Shown piece after piece: positions 39,960-46,926 of a DNA stretch of 64,000 nt. The position numbers and the translations under genes are program-made. Position 1 is the first letter of the stretch, and the number at the start of each line of letters is the position of its first letter. This stretch comes from a virus: positions 1 through 64,000 of the IMG/VR virus record IMGVR_UViG_3300010885_017808; one strand, written 5' to 3'. The notes beneath the pieces are model-generated. The model did not search any database and was not told the DNA's origin. It worked only from the letters and a program-made list of their open reading frames with translations.

Positions 39960-40232
39960 TTAAAGCGTGATGCCCATAGCCTGTGCTTTGTAACCCAAAG
40001 CAACAATCTTACGTGATGGCTTGCCCATTTCGTATTCAGTAACCACAACACCGTTGCCGGCTGTACGTGACTTGCTGTAGACTGCATAACCATTCTGACG
40101 AATGCGTGATGCCTCAGCGGACAAGTTCTTAACACCGAAACGCTTTGCGGCGTCTGATGCTGTCAACTTCTCACCGTTGTACAATGCGGTGAATACCTTG
40201 AATGTTTTAGTGTCTTTAGAGATAAATTTCAT
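39960..40232 (-). CDS. Small helix-turn-helix protein
   Basis: A 90-aa protein. KLTASDAAKRFGVKNLSAEA then SRIRQNGYAVYSK fits a winged helix-turn-helix, and GVVVTEYEMGKPSRKIVALG the wing. The same pattern (A-S-R-I-R-Q-N-G-[YF]-A-V-Y) is widespread in phages. It may be a DNA-binding regulator or a nucleoid-associated protein. AAAGGAA precedes the ATG. Confidence 0.75.
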   Translation of the reverse strand: MKFISKDTKTFKVFTALYNGEKLTASDAAKRFGVKNLSAEASRIRQNGYAVYSKSRTAGNGVVVTEYEMGKPSRKIVALGYKAQAMGITL

Positions 40233-40279
40233 TTTAGTTTCCTTTGTTGGGCTGATAATAAGTTGTTCAGCGTGTTACT

Positions 40280-40308
40280 AGTATAGCAGGGTGATCATTA
40301 TTAATCAA
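40280..40308 (-). promoter_or_regulatory. Early promoter with altered -35 (minus)
   Basis: TTGATT (40303-40308), 17 bp, TATACT (40280-40285). Confidence 0.5.
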
Positions 40309-40325
40309 CCCCGCATTTTACCAAT

Positions 40326-40517
40326 TTACTTCTTGTAGCTTACCGAACCCTTAAGGAATGCACCTAACAGCACAACCGAGGCCCAGGTCTCAAGGGTTAA
40401 TGGGATAGCCAATACGGGGAACAAGGTGTTCAATGCCCAAATGGTTAGTATGGGCCCAATGGCAACCAAAAACACAATCAATGCAATAATCAGTACCAAT
40501 TTAATAACATCACTCAT
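40326..40517 (-). CDS. Small membrane protein
   Basis: A 63-aa protein with two hydrophobic segments (about residues 6-24 and 28-58), ending KGSVSYKK. It overlaps the upstream gene by 8 nt and is last in the unit from the promoter at 41859. Confidence 0.6.
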   Translation of the reverse strand: MSDVIKLVLIIALIVFLVAIGPILTIWALNTLFPVLAIPLTLETWASVVLLGAFLKGSVSYKK

Positions 40518-40758
40518 TTTCTAACTCCTGTATGTCTCGCTGACGTTCTAGTTCAGCAATCTCGGCATCAATTTCTTTAGCCTTACGTTTACCAGCTACC
40601 GCAGTCCCTTTGTTATAGACTTGCCAGTAGTGCTCACCACAGTATGCCTTCTTATTAAGAGTTTTGCAACCACACATCTTAATGGGCCAGTTTCGCCAAG
40701 GGTCTTGATCAGCGCCAATGAATTGACAGCTATCAAACAGCATAGTATCTGCTGACAT
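40510..40758 (-). CDS. GcrA-like zinc-binding small protein
   Basis: An 82-aa protein. SCQFIGADQDPWRNWPIKMC, a Gly-Cys and then KAYCGEHYWQVY follow the C...C...C-x2-H pattern of the C-terminal zinc domain of GcrA, a sigma-70-binding cell-cycle regulator of alphaproteobacteria, also present in phages. The C-terminus is a charged helix. A role in redirecting host RNA polymerase is conceivable but not shown. Confidence 0.55.
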   Translation of the reverse strand: MSADTMLFDSCQFIGADQDPWRNWPIKMCGCKTLNKKAYCGEHYWQVYNKGTAVAGKRKAKEIDAEIAELERQRDIQELENE

Positions 40759-40759
40759 A

Positions 40760-41824
40760 TTAAGCCCTTCGCATCACTGTAACTTCTGCCATGTCTTTCC
40801 ACTGCACTGGGAAGCTCTTACGCAAGTCCGCAATCTTAAGAACTGTACGCAGGCTCAACTCTCGCAGACGCTCACGGTTAGTGTCCATGAACTCGATGAT
40901 CTCATCTTTGGCGATGGGTTCGAATTCGTAGCTGTCCAGCATGCCATCTGCTGTGATCTGTTTGATACGCAGAACCTTCTCACGGTCCGTGTCCATCTGC
41001 AGATCAATATAGTGACAGCGTGACTCTAGTGCCGCCAAGTGATCCTGTAGCTTCTTACTGCGAACATTCTCGAACTTGATGTTGGTAATAAAGATAGCAC
41101 CACCTTTGAACTCAAACTTGTCTGGGATGCCTTCTGAGCGCAGGAGTCTGCTGTCAGTGTTCCAGCTGATAGTGCGCTTCTTGCTACTATCTAATGCCGC
41201 TTTGAGAATGTTCAGTGACACATCGTCTAGCAGTACACTATCGCAGTCATCAAACACCACAACACTCTTGCTGTCGCTGAACTTGTATAGCTTGGCATAC
41301 AAGCCCAATGCTGACATAGCACCCTTGACTACTTCATAGCGTGGCTTACGCTCGCCTAGTGTATTAAACAAGTCGTCACGTGTTAGTACTTCCTCAACAC
41401 CAAAGCTCTTGCCTACGCCTGGGGGTCCGCTGACAATCATAGCACGTACATCACCAGACTTAACAGCCTTGGTCATGTCAGTGAGGATTTGGAAGCGAGC
41501 CCTAGTCTTCTCGATGAGCTCTTCGTCTGTATACTGTGATACTACAGCGTCTGCTACTTTGATCTGTTCCAAGCTCTTGTCTGTGACAGTAGACTGGGGC
41601 ATGTTGCCGCTGACTACCACATAGCTTTCAGGGCTAGCGCATTTGATGCGAATGTTGCGTTCCGGGACGCCGTTGTTAGCAGGCTGACAGGTGCCGCCGT
41701 CTACAACCACATAGCCCGAGTCCGGACGGTATGCTTCTACAAGCATGAAACGGTAGCCTGCAAGACTAGTGTCTTTGCCGCGAATCTTGTAAGTACCTTC
41801 TCTAACTTCAATTAATGCTGTCAT
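40760..41824 (-). CDS. AAA+ ATPase of unknown role
   Basis: A 354-aa protein. After a beta-rich N-terminal part (about 95 aa) comes an AAA+ domain: Walker A GPPGVGKS (133-140), Walker B VVFDDCD (Asp192-Asp193) and the sensor-like AIFITNIKF near 245. Similar phage ATPases are annotated only as AAA proteins. GGAG lies before the ATG. It is the first gene in a three-gene unit with a GcrA-like and a membrane protein. Confidence 0.75.
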   Translation of the reverse strand: MTALIEVREGTYKIRGKDTSLAGYRFMLVEAYRPDSGYVVVDGGTCQPANNGVPERNIRIKCASPESYVVVSGNMPQSTVTDKSLEQIKVADAVVSQYTDEELIEKTRARFQILTDMTKAVKSGDVRAMIVSGPPGVGKSFGVEEVLTRDDLFNTLGERKPRYEVVKGAMSALGLYAKLYKFSDSKSVVVFDDCDSVLLDDVSLNILKAALDSSKKRTISWNTDSRLLRSEGIPDKFEFKGGAIFITNIKFENVRSKKLQDHLAALESRCHYIDLQMDTDREKVLRIKQITADGMLDSYEFEPIAKDEIIEFMDTNRERLRELSLRTVLKIADLRKSFPVQWKDMAEVTVMRRA

Positions 41825-41858
41825 TTCTCGCTCTCCAAAGTTGTTTAACTAAGCCTCT

Positions 41859-41887
41859 ATTGTATGACAAATCCCAGGACCTGTCAA
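41859..41887 (-). promoter_or_regulatory. Early promoter (minus)
   Basis: TTGACA (41882-41887), 17 bp, TACAAT (41859-41864). Confidence 0.75.
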
Positions 41888-41892
41888 CCTCT

Positions 41893-42351
41893 TTATGCAT
41901 CTTCTTCTTCCAAATGGCTAATACGAAGTTCTTCCGCAATGGCATCTGAAAGCAAGATGTAGTCTTCACCATTCATGCAGACATACCACAGTCCATCGCT
42001 GCGAAGAATGTATTCAAATTCCTCGTACTGGGGATTAGCACGGTAGTCATTGAAGTTGGTAAACATGAGATAACCGCTGTCCTCTTCGCCACGATCACGT
42101 CCGTAGAAGGTGGTCCACTTGCTGCGAGCATCTGTATCATCGAACCTCTCATTGAAGTCGTGCTGCTCTCCTGTGGTCTCACGTAGGCTGCTGATGCTGC
42201 CCTGTGTGATTAACTCTTCTGCTACTATGGGATCCGTATAGTGAGCCAGCAAGAGCTTGCCGTTGTTAGCTAGATACCCGTCCCAGTGGCAGTAGACCTG
42301 CTTGATGACACCGTCGTCTAGTTCTATTGAGATAGTGCTACGTGTTGCCAT
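41893..42351 (-). CDS. Conserved early protein (MATRSTI family)
   Basis: A 152-aa protein starting MATRSTISIELDDGVIKQVY and then CHWDGYLANNGKLL, the opening of a family spread through phages and plasmids with no known function. The end is acidic (HLEEEDA). AGGAG precedes the ATG. Confidence 0.75.
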   Translation of the reverse strand: MATRSTISIELDDGVIKQVYCHWDGYLANNGKLLLAHYTDPIVAEELITQGSISSLRETTGEQHDFNERFDDTDARSKWTTFYGRDRGEEDSGYLMFTNFNDYRANPQYEEFEYILRSDGLWYVCMNGEDYILLSDAIAEELRISHLEEEDA

Positions 42352-42379
42352 TTGCGCTCCTGTGTGTTACTATGACTAG

Positions 42380-42408
42380 AGTATACGCTCAAGCATAGAG
42401 ATTGTCAA
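42380..42408 (-). promoter_or_regulatory. Early promoter (minus)
   Basis: TTGACA (42403-42408), 17 bp, TATACT (42380-42385). Confidence 0.75.
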
Positions 42409-42766
42409 CAGCATTTTCATCTAGATCAGCAAATCGTTTCTTCATGTCTGCTGCTGTGGCCTGTGCCTGCTGCAGAGCCTGGTAGATGATGTCTTCTGCT
42501 GTACCGTCTAGCATGACTTCGCGAGCATCTGCATACAAGCAACCGCCCAAGTACTCTGCAGCCAGCTCTACGTCCTGAAACAGTACACGTACCCTAAGCA
42601 TGAACCACTCCAGCTTGCCGCTGTCGATGTCCTCGCAGAGCTGCTGTATATCAGTCACTGAGTCGTCAAAGCAATCACGTGGATGCATGTCTTCCCAGCT
42701 ACGATCCACAATGACTGTGAACGGACCGCGTTGTGTGTCAGCAATTGTTTCGTAGTGTCGTTGCAT
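42389..42766 (-). CDS. Early protein of unknown function (125 aa)
   Basis: A 125-aa acidic, mostly helical protein (MQRHYETIADTQRGPFTVIV; LEWFMLRVRVLFQDVELAAE). The pattern F-x-x-R-V-x-[VA]-x-x-[QD]-[GD]-x-E-L-[AG]-x-[DE]-[YH]-L-G-G-C-x-Y recurs in phages. It follows 42775-43035 by 8 nt and shares its promoter. Confidence 0.65.
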   Translation of the reverse strand: MQRHYETIADTQRGPFTVIVDRSWEDMHPRDCFDDSVTDIQQLCEDIDSGKLEWFMLRVRVLFQDVELAAEYLGGCLYADAREVMLDGTAEDIIYQALQQAQATAADMKKRFADLDENAVDNLYA

Positions 42767-42774
42767 ATTAATCC

Positions 42775-43035
42775 TTAGATCTCTGAGAACTCAATTTTGG
42801 GATCCAGGCTGCGCAATTGATTCGCTACAGTGACTAGTTCTTTATAGCGTCTACGGGTCTCTGCAATAGGCAGCTCACCGTCGCAACTTAAGTTCTCTGG
42901 ACTCAGTGCAGAGTCAATGATGTCAGCTAGCCTAGCACGATCAACGTAGAGTGTCATGTCTAGTGGCTTGGCTGTCTTGTCAAAGCATAGATCCCAACGA
43001 TGTTTACGATCTATGTATGCCTGCAATGCTTTCAT
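42775..43035 (-). CDS. Small early protein
   Basis: An 86-aa protein: MKALQAYIDRKHRWDLCFDK, a YVDRARLADIIDSALS helix and an ELVTVANQLRS end. AAGGAG precedes the ATG; first gene under the promoter at 43074. Confidence 0.6.
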   Translation of the reverse strand: MKALQAYIDRKHRWDLCFDKTAKPLDMTLYVDRARLADIIDSALSPENLSCDGELPIAETRRRYKELVTVANQLRSLDPKIEFSEI

Positions 43036-43073
43036 GTTCGCTCCTTAGTGTGTGTAAGCCTAGAGTATACATG

Positions 43074-43102
43074 AAAAGGGGGTCTGTGTCAACCCCTAGT
43101 GG
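43074..43102 (-). promoter_or_regulatory. Early promoter (minus)
   Basis: TTGACA (43097-43102), 17 bp, TATACT (43074-43079). Confidence 0.75.
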
Positions 43103-43103
43103 A

Positions 43104-43337
43104 TTAAAAGATCCAGCCGCCGAAGTTCTCGTAGTCGTAGACTGCTACTGGAACACCTTCTTTTAGATAGACAATAATGCCCCCAAGATCGTGACTGATA
43201 CAGGCCTGCAGCACCTGCTCATGATCTTTCTCGAACTTATCGGTGTATTCAACAACGCTGCTGTCGTCGTCGCCTGCTGCTGCACTGTAGTCCACAGTCT
43301 TGGGCATGGTGTTGATTATGCTGATGTCATAGCTCAT
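43104..43337 (-). CDS. Small early protein
   Basis: A 77-aa protein with DYSAAAGDDDSSVVEYTDKF and a C-terminal strand pair (GGIIVYLKEGVPVAVYDYEN), ending WIF. The AVYDYE ending occurs in other small phage proteins. Single-gene unit. Confidence 0.6.
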   Translation of the reverse strand: MSYDISIINTMPKTVDYSAAAGDDDSSVVEYTDKFEKDHEQVLQACISHDLGGIIVYLKEGVPVAVYDYENFGGWIF

Positions 43338-43368
43338 TGTGTTGTCCTCTCGGTGTGTCTAAGTCACT

Positions 43369-43397
43369 AGTATACGATCATCTATCCAAAATGTCAA
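43369..43397 (-). promoter_or_regulatory. Early promoter (minus)
   Basis: TTGACA (43392-43397), 17 bp, TATACT (43369-43374). Confidence 0.75.
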
Positions 43398-43687
43398 GCG
43401 AATTCGTGTTCGTCAGCAATGATCTGCAGCATGTTAGCGGGAACTCTCCACATGCCGTGAGCAGTGTTCACAGTCACGTACTTGACGGCAATCTTTGTGA
43501 CTACCCCCGTAACGTTGCGTCCCAGCTTGGCGCTGTCAAAGTTGACATTGCTGCCTATACGTAGCTGCTGCTTGGCCTGTCTAGTCAGCTGCGCTCGATT
43601 CCACTTGATAGCTTCTATCACAGTATTCAGTTCCGCGTTCGTGAACTCGCCCTGCATGATAGCTGCGTTGATTTGCTTGATGTTCAT
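43394..43687 (-). CDS. Small protein with SH3/KOW-like end
   Basis: A 97-aa protein: an N-terminal helical part (IKQINAAIMQGEFTNAELNT), a basic RAQLTRQAKQQL stretch and a beta part (RIGSNVNFDSAKLGRNVTGV, then AHGMWRVP) typical of small barrels that contact nucleic acid. The F-[TS]-N-[AE]-E-L-[ND] motif is common in phages. AGGAG precedes the ATG. Confidence 0.65.
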   Translation of the reverse strand: MNIKQINAAIMQGEFTNAELNTVIEAIKWNRAQLTRQAKQQLRIGSNVNFDSAKLGRNVTGVVTKIAVKYVTVNTAHGMWRVPANMLQIIADEHEFA

Positions 43688-43715
43688 AATGGCTCCTGTG
43701 TGTAAGTATGCATTG

Positions 43716-43744
43716 ATTATATATGGAAACTGCTGCTGTGTCAA
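43716..43744 (-). promoter_or_regulatory. Perfect early promoter (minus)
   Basis: TTGACA (43739-43744), 17 bp, TATAAT (43716-43721). Confidence 0.8.
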
Positions 43745-43768
43745 CTAGTACTTGCAGCATCTAACTAG

Positions 43769-43845
43769 TGGCCTGCCCTGAGGGATTCGAACCCCCGACC
43801 GACGCCTTAGAAGGGCGTTGCTCTATCCAACTGAGCTAAGGACAG
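43769..43845 (-). tRNA. tRNA-Arg (UCU)
   Basis: Seven-bp acceptor (CTGTCCT with AGGGCAG), D arm GCTCAGTTGGATAGAGC, anticodon stem ACGCC/GGCGT with loop CTTCTAA (anticodon TCT), T loop TTCGAAT and an encoded CCA end. It reads AGA codons, frequent in this phage's AT-rich genes. Confidence 0.95.
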
Positions 43846-43849
43846 ATTC

Positions 43850-43926
43850 TGGTGGGCCGTGAGTGATTCGAACACTCCACCAATGGATTATGAGTCCACT
43901 GCTCTAACCTAATGAGCTAACGGCCC
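43850..43926 (-). tRNA. tRNA with CAU anticodon (Met or Ile2)
   Basis: Acceptor GGGCCGT with ACGGCCC, loop CTCATAA (anticodon CAT), T loop TTCGAAT, encoded CCA. The body and the TTGGT variable region resemble tRNA-Ile2, whose C34 is modified to lysidine to read AUA, but elongator Met cannot be excluded from the sequence. Confidence 0.9.
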
Positions 43927-43931
43927 TTGTA

Positions 43932-44019
43932 TGGTGCTCGAGCCCGGAATCGAACCGGGACGCCCTTTACGAGCGAGAGATTTTAAGTCTCTTGTGTCTA
44001 CCTATTTCACCACTCGAGC
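43932..44019 (-). tRNA. tRNA-Leu (UAA)
   Basis: Acceptor GCTCGAG with CTCGAGC, anticodon stem with loop CTTAAAA (anticodon TAA), a long variable arm (class II, 88 nt), T loop TTCGATT and encoded CCA. It reads UUA, common in the AT-rich phage genes. Confidence 0.95.
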
Positions 44020-44028
44020 CTAGCTGTA

Positions 44029-44057
44029 ATTATACAGTCATTTATCGGTAGTGTCAA
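44029..44057 (-). promoter_or_regulatory. Early promoter of the tRNA cluster (minus)
   Basis: TTGACA (44052-44057), 17 bp, TATAAT (44029-44034), ten bases from the tRNA-Leu 5' end. It overlaps the end of the 44038-44322 gene. Confidence 0.8.
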
Positions 44058-44322
44058 GTCCCATGTCTTCTGCAATGTCATCTTGCAGCTTCTTGCTCAG
44101 CACCATCTTATATAGAGGTTCCATCTCACGAGCGAACACGTCCGGGCTACGTGCTGCACAGCGATCTAGATCATATGTACTAGGGAAGTGTCGAAGAATG
44201 CTCATAGCTTCTCGTCTCACAGCAGCACCCACTCTAGGATACTTCTTGCGATCCGTGGCTAGTTCGCGGAGGAACTGTTCAGCGTATTTCACACTGCGAT
44301 ATCTTTCATCTGGTAATGTCAT
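44038..44322 (-). CDS. BPSL0761-like small protein
   Basis: A 94-aa protein starting MTLPDERYRSVKYAEQFLRE, with VGAAVRREAMSILRHFPSTY. The M-T-[LM]-P-D-E-R opening and the R-[RE]-x-A-x-x-[IL]-[LR]-R-H-[FY]-P end match the BPSL0761 family of small bacterial and phage proteins of unknown role. The ATG at 44322 has AGGAG 10 nt before it; an upstream in-frame start at 44361 lacks one. Confidence 0.65.
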   Translation of the reverse strand: MTLPDERYRSVKYAEQFLRELATDRKKYPRVGAAVRREAMSILRHFPSTYDLDRCAARSPDVFAREMEPLYKMVLSKKLQDDIAEDMGLDTTDK

Positions 44323-44367
44323 TGATTCTCTGCTCCTGGATAAGAGACGTTTCTTCTGCATGTATAT

Positions 44368-44396
44368 ATTATACAGCTAGAGCAAGTTGTAGTCAA
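44368..44396 (-). promoter_or_regulatory. Early promoter (minus)
   Basis: TTGACT (44391-44396), 17 bp, TATAAT (44368-44373). Confidence 0.7.
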
Positions 44397-44565
44397 CCTG
44401 AAACACAGGGTCTAGCAGCGGGGCCTCTCTAGTGAACACACGAGTCTGTGGATGCAATAAGGGATCGGCCGCGAACAGTCTCGTTGTAGTAGAGTATGAC
44501 TGTATAGTATAAGGTTTCTGATTATCTTTATATAGTAATAGAATCCCGTCGGGAGTAGCTTGCAT
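44377..44565 (-). CDS. Possible small protein
   Basis: A 62-aa frame (MQATPDGILLLYKDNQKPYT, and RVFTREAPLLDPVFQV). It has no clear ribosome site and its end overlaps a promoter, while one GCAGCGGGGCC copy lies inside it. It could be real or chance. Confidence 0.35.
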   Translation of the reverse strand: MQATPDGILLLYKDNQKPYTIQSYSTTTRLFAADPLLHPQTRVFTREAPLLDPVFQVDYNLL

Positions 44566-45269
44566 AAGAGTATTTACATAGTATATACGTATACGTATAC
44601 AGTAACATAGTCATCGACACAGTATACGTAACGCCTAGCAGCGGGGCCTATGTATAGATACTAGTATAAGCGTGTGACTTTCAGTGGCTCCGCAGTGGGA
44701 GAGCTGTCAAGAGGCAGTGGGAGAACTGTGGCTTATTGGCAACTATGGTAGAGTCACAGTCTGGCTGCTGTAGAACCACCATGATTTTATAGTGATAAAT
44801 ACTGGCGACGCCATCATCTCCATGGTGAGAAACCCTGAAACCGCACCGTTCGGCCATATTTTGATACCGTTCTAATAGGGTTAGAGAATCTTTTGGCCGG
44901 TGGTTTGACTGGCTATGCTAGAATGGTTGCACTTCTTTGCACTTTATTGCACTTCCCCACACAGATCCACCATAATTTCACCATAAATCCACGGCCACCC
45001 CCACTATATCTACGTATACACACAGTCACGGCCATCATGCGCAGCGGGGCCTAGTACTTGAACCTACTCTACTTCAGCGTTTTTACAGCTCCCTTACTGT
45101 GGTCAACGCAAGGAAGAAGCTTGCGCTTCCTCTTAGACTATTATGTCTACGTATACGTTAATGTTATCACTACATGTATTCATAGTGTGTACGTTACTAT
45201 ACGTATATACATTATCTATGTTACTACTAGTGTTGTTGTACTTGTAGTCAATACACTCGCAGCGGGGCC
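44415..45269. repeat. GCAGCGGGGCC repeat cluster
   Basis: The 11-mer GCAGCGGGGCC occurs at 44415-44425, 44638-44648, 45041-45051 and 45259-45269, and again at 30090-30100 and 36576-36586, with a one-base variant at 28965. Six exact copies of a GC-rich 11-mer in AT-rich DNA, all on the same strand, are far beyond chance. Confidence 0.7.
44927..44954 (+). repeat. Three TTGCACTT iterons, 10-bp period
   Basis: TTGCACTT at 44927, 44937 and 44947, one per helical turn on one face of the DNA, as for protein-binding iterons at origins or operators. Confidence 0.55.
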
Positions 45270-45290
45270 ACTAGCCTTTTGAGTTTTTTA

Positions 45291-45298
45291 TCTAAATA
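45291..45298 (+). promoter_or_regulatory. Late-promoter-like TCTAAATA motif
   Basis: TCTAAATA ends 4 nt before the ATG at 45303, after a run of T. It matches the TAAATA late elements elsewhere. Confidence 0.4.
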
Positions 45299-45302
45299 CA
45301 CA

Positions 45303-45479
45303 ATGATATACACCATGGAACTCTCATTTGAAGAACTAGATCGTGTTCAAGATTATTGTTTGGGACACAACCAAGATCTACTACGTATTATACATATATT
45401 ATACGACGACTGTGAGGATTACTATGTTACCATAGTAGAAACTGATCCAATAACTGCTACGTTATTATACCTATTATGA
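45303..45479 (+). CDS. Small protein
   Basis: A 58-aa acidic protein (MIYTMELSFEELDRVQDYCL then ILYDDCEDYYVTIVETDP). The ATG at 45303 follows a late-like motif; a second ATG at 45315 is possible. It overlaps the next gene by ATGA. Confidence 0.6.
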   Translation: MIYTMELSFEELDRVQDYCLGHNQDLLRIIHILYDDCEDYYVTIVETDPITATLLYLL

Positions 45480-45691
45480 CACATCCATTGGCCAACAGTA
45501 TATGCTATCGTTATCAAGCATGGGCACATGACTATGATGAGGAATTGGTATGGCAGTTTGTACAGCGACATGGGGGACATATCAGTGTGCGTCAGGATTC
45601 GATAGACTTCTTTATACCCGTGGATTATCGCTGCTTGTTTGAATTGGCTTGGCCTGATCTATCGAGACAGCCCGGGTTAGATTTGATATAA
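45476..45691 (+). CDS. Small protein
   Basis: A 71-aa protein (MTHPLANSICYRYQAWAHDY, GGHISVRQDSIDFFIP). The strand with D-F-F-I-P and the aromatic content suggest a folded domain, but the family is unknown. It overlaps its upstream neighbour. Confidence 0.6.
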   Translation: MTHPLANSICYRYQAWAHDYDEELVWQFVQRHGGHISVRQDSIDFFIPVDYRCLFELAWPDLSRQPGLDLI

Positions 45692-45752
45692 AAAATTTTT
45701 ACCCGGGCCCTTTACAGGGCTATTCTAAAAGCATCGAGTTGAGGATTCTTTG

Positions 45753-45760
45753 AGTAAATA
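45753..45760 (+). promoter_or_regulatory. Late-promoter-like AGTAAATA motif
   Basis: AGTAAATA ends 4 nt before the lipoprotein ATG at 45765; no ribosome site lies between. Confidence 0.4.
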
Positions 45761-45764
45761 CAGT

Positions 45765-46157
45765 ATGAAAATACTCATCGCTACCTTGACCTTATTACTC
45801 GCTGGTTGTGCCAACATCACCAGCCTTGTACCCAGCTTTTGGGACGATAATCAAAGCTATAAAATCATAGATGTTAGACTCAGCGTGGACAAACTCAACT
45901 GCGCACAAGCTCAGGCACCACAGGTTGATCGCATACGTGATAATCTACGTTGGTTCCACTTGTACAGTGCCAGCAAAGGCTCACGTCAAACTGATGTGAT
46001 TAAACTACTAGCACCCATGGAAGAAACTGTGGAAGACTTCTATCGTCGTGTTACCAGTGTAGATCACAAGGACAATGTCATATATTGTAACCTTAAAAAA
46101 CAAGTCATGACTGAACAGGCGGCACGAGCTGCCACTGCCATACTAGGGAGATTTTAA
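45765..46157 (+). CDS. Lipoprotein
   Basis: A 130-aa protein with signal MKILIATLTLLLAGC and a LAGC lipobox (Cys15), so it is predicted to be lipidated in the host envelope. The mature part is mixed-charge, with a C-terminal helix (TEQAARAATAILGRF). The ATG at 45765 is used; an in-frame TTG at 45750 would add five residues across the late motif. The family is not recognised. Confidence 0.75.
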   Translation: MKILIATLTLLLAGCANITSLVPSFWDDNQSYKIIDVRLSVDKLNCAQAQAPQVDRIRDNLRWFHLYSASKGSRQTDVIKLLAPMEETVEDFYRRVTSVDHKDNVIYCNLKKQVMTEQAARAATAILGRF

Positions 46158-46394
46158 ATGAGCATGCAGATGTTATACGAAATAGCGGGCTGTCCTCGTG
46201 GCTGGGCCGCACAAAGAGCCGCAATGGTCATAGCCATTACAGAGCAGCTACAGGCCAATAATATCACCCGCGAAGAAGCCCTGGAGCTCATGCAGGATCT
46301 AGTACGCATGGATGTCTTAGACAGTGAAGCTGATGACATCGAATTAAAGACAGCATTGGTTTCAGCTGTCTATGCTGTTGCCAAGGTTATATAA
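46158..46394 (+). CDS. Small helical protein
   Basis: A 78-aa helical protein (CPRGWAAQRAAMVIAITEQL, then REEALELMQDLVRMDVLDSE). It begins directly after the lipoprotein stop. No family or membrane segment is evident. Confidence 0.6.
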   Translation: MSMQMLYEIAGCPRGWAAQRAAMVIAITEQLQANNITREEALELMQDLVRMDVLDSEADDIELKTALVSAVYAVAKVI

Positions 46395-46395
46395 T

Positions 46396-46920
46396 ATGAA
46401 AATCACTGAAATTATCACGGAAAACATCTTTACCACAGACTACCACAAGGTCATGCAGGCCGTGGCAGAACTCTACAACAATCACTACGATATCAACGTA
46501 TGGGAAAATGCCGACGCACATGATGAAGCTGCCAAGGTCTTGTTAAAGGTACACCCCACAGCAGAAGAGCTGGACTACATCATTGATACAGCCCAACTAC
46601 CCGAGCGTTTTATGGATCTAGACTTTCCCATCAACGATGATCTCATGTTCAATGGATCGGGTGCTAACACAGATGATGTTGTCGAGGGTGACCTAGACGA
46701 GGACGCAGATCTAGATGAAGAGCCCGCAAGTCGCGCACTGTGTACCAGCGGTAAGCCAGACTCAGCTCTGGGTGCTAGTCAATTGAGTAGTTGCAAGAGC
46801 CAGGGCTATCGCAGCCGTGAGGGTGCCAAGAGTCACAAGGTGGGCTCAGAGCGTGTCAAAGTCAGAGGCAAGAAAATCAAGGGCAAAAAGTACGGCGGCC
46901 CCCTTCCAGACTGGAGTTAA
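46396..46920 (+). CDS. Candidate capsid-internal protein (acidic/basic)
   Basis: A 174-aa protein whose N-terminus MKITEIITENIF fits a T4-like capsid-targeting peptide with an I-T-E cleavage site. The middle is acidic (DDVVEGDLDEDADLDEEPAS). The C-terminus carries ALCTSGKPDSALGASQLSSC, then KSHKVG and KIKGKKYGGPLPDWS, a Ser/Lys/Gly-rich motif seen in other aquatic phage proteins. The basic tail could bind packaged DNA. Start at ATG 46396. Confidence 0.65.
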   Translation: MKITEIITENIFTTDYHKVMQAVAELYNNHYDINVWENADAHDEAAKVLLKVHPTAEELDYIIDTAQLPERFMDLDFPINDDLMFNGSGANTDDVVEGDLDEDADLDEEPASRALCTSGKPDSALGASQLSSCKSQGYRSREGAKSHKVGSERVKVRGKKIKGKKYGGPLPDWS

Positions 46921-46926
46921 CATCTT

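Larger units (their letters stand above)
44566..45302. other. 740-bp non-coding region, candidate origin or control locus
   Basis: No convincing gene is found. It has runs of ATACGTATAC-type alternating sequence at both ends. GCAGTGGGAGARCTGT occurs twice 24 nt apart (44692, 44716) and GATAAATA is at 44794. Three TTGCACTT iterons are spaced exactly 10 bp (44927, 44937, 44947). The GCAGCGGGGCC copies add to this. It lies where the minus-strand early block meets the plus-strand block. Confidence 0.45.

Noticed and set aside
45058-45282. Frame of 74 aa in the non-coding locus
   Set aside because: Composition is made of alternating Tyr/Val from ATACGTATAC-type repeats, there is no ribosome site and it contains one copy of the 11-mer repeat.
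44566-45302. CRISPR array
   Set aside because: Repeats are few, of different kinds and unevenly spaced; no array of equal spacers exists here or elsewhere in the window.
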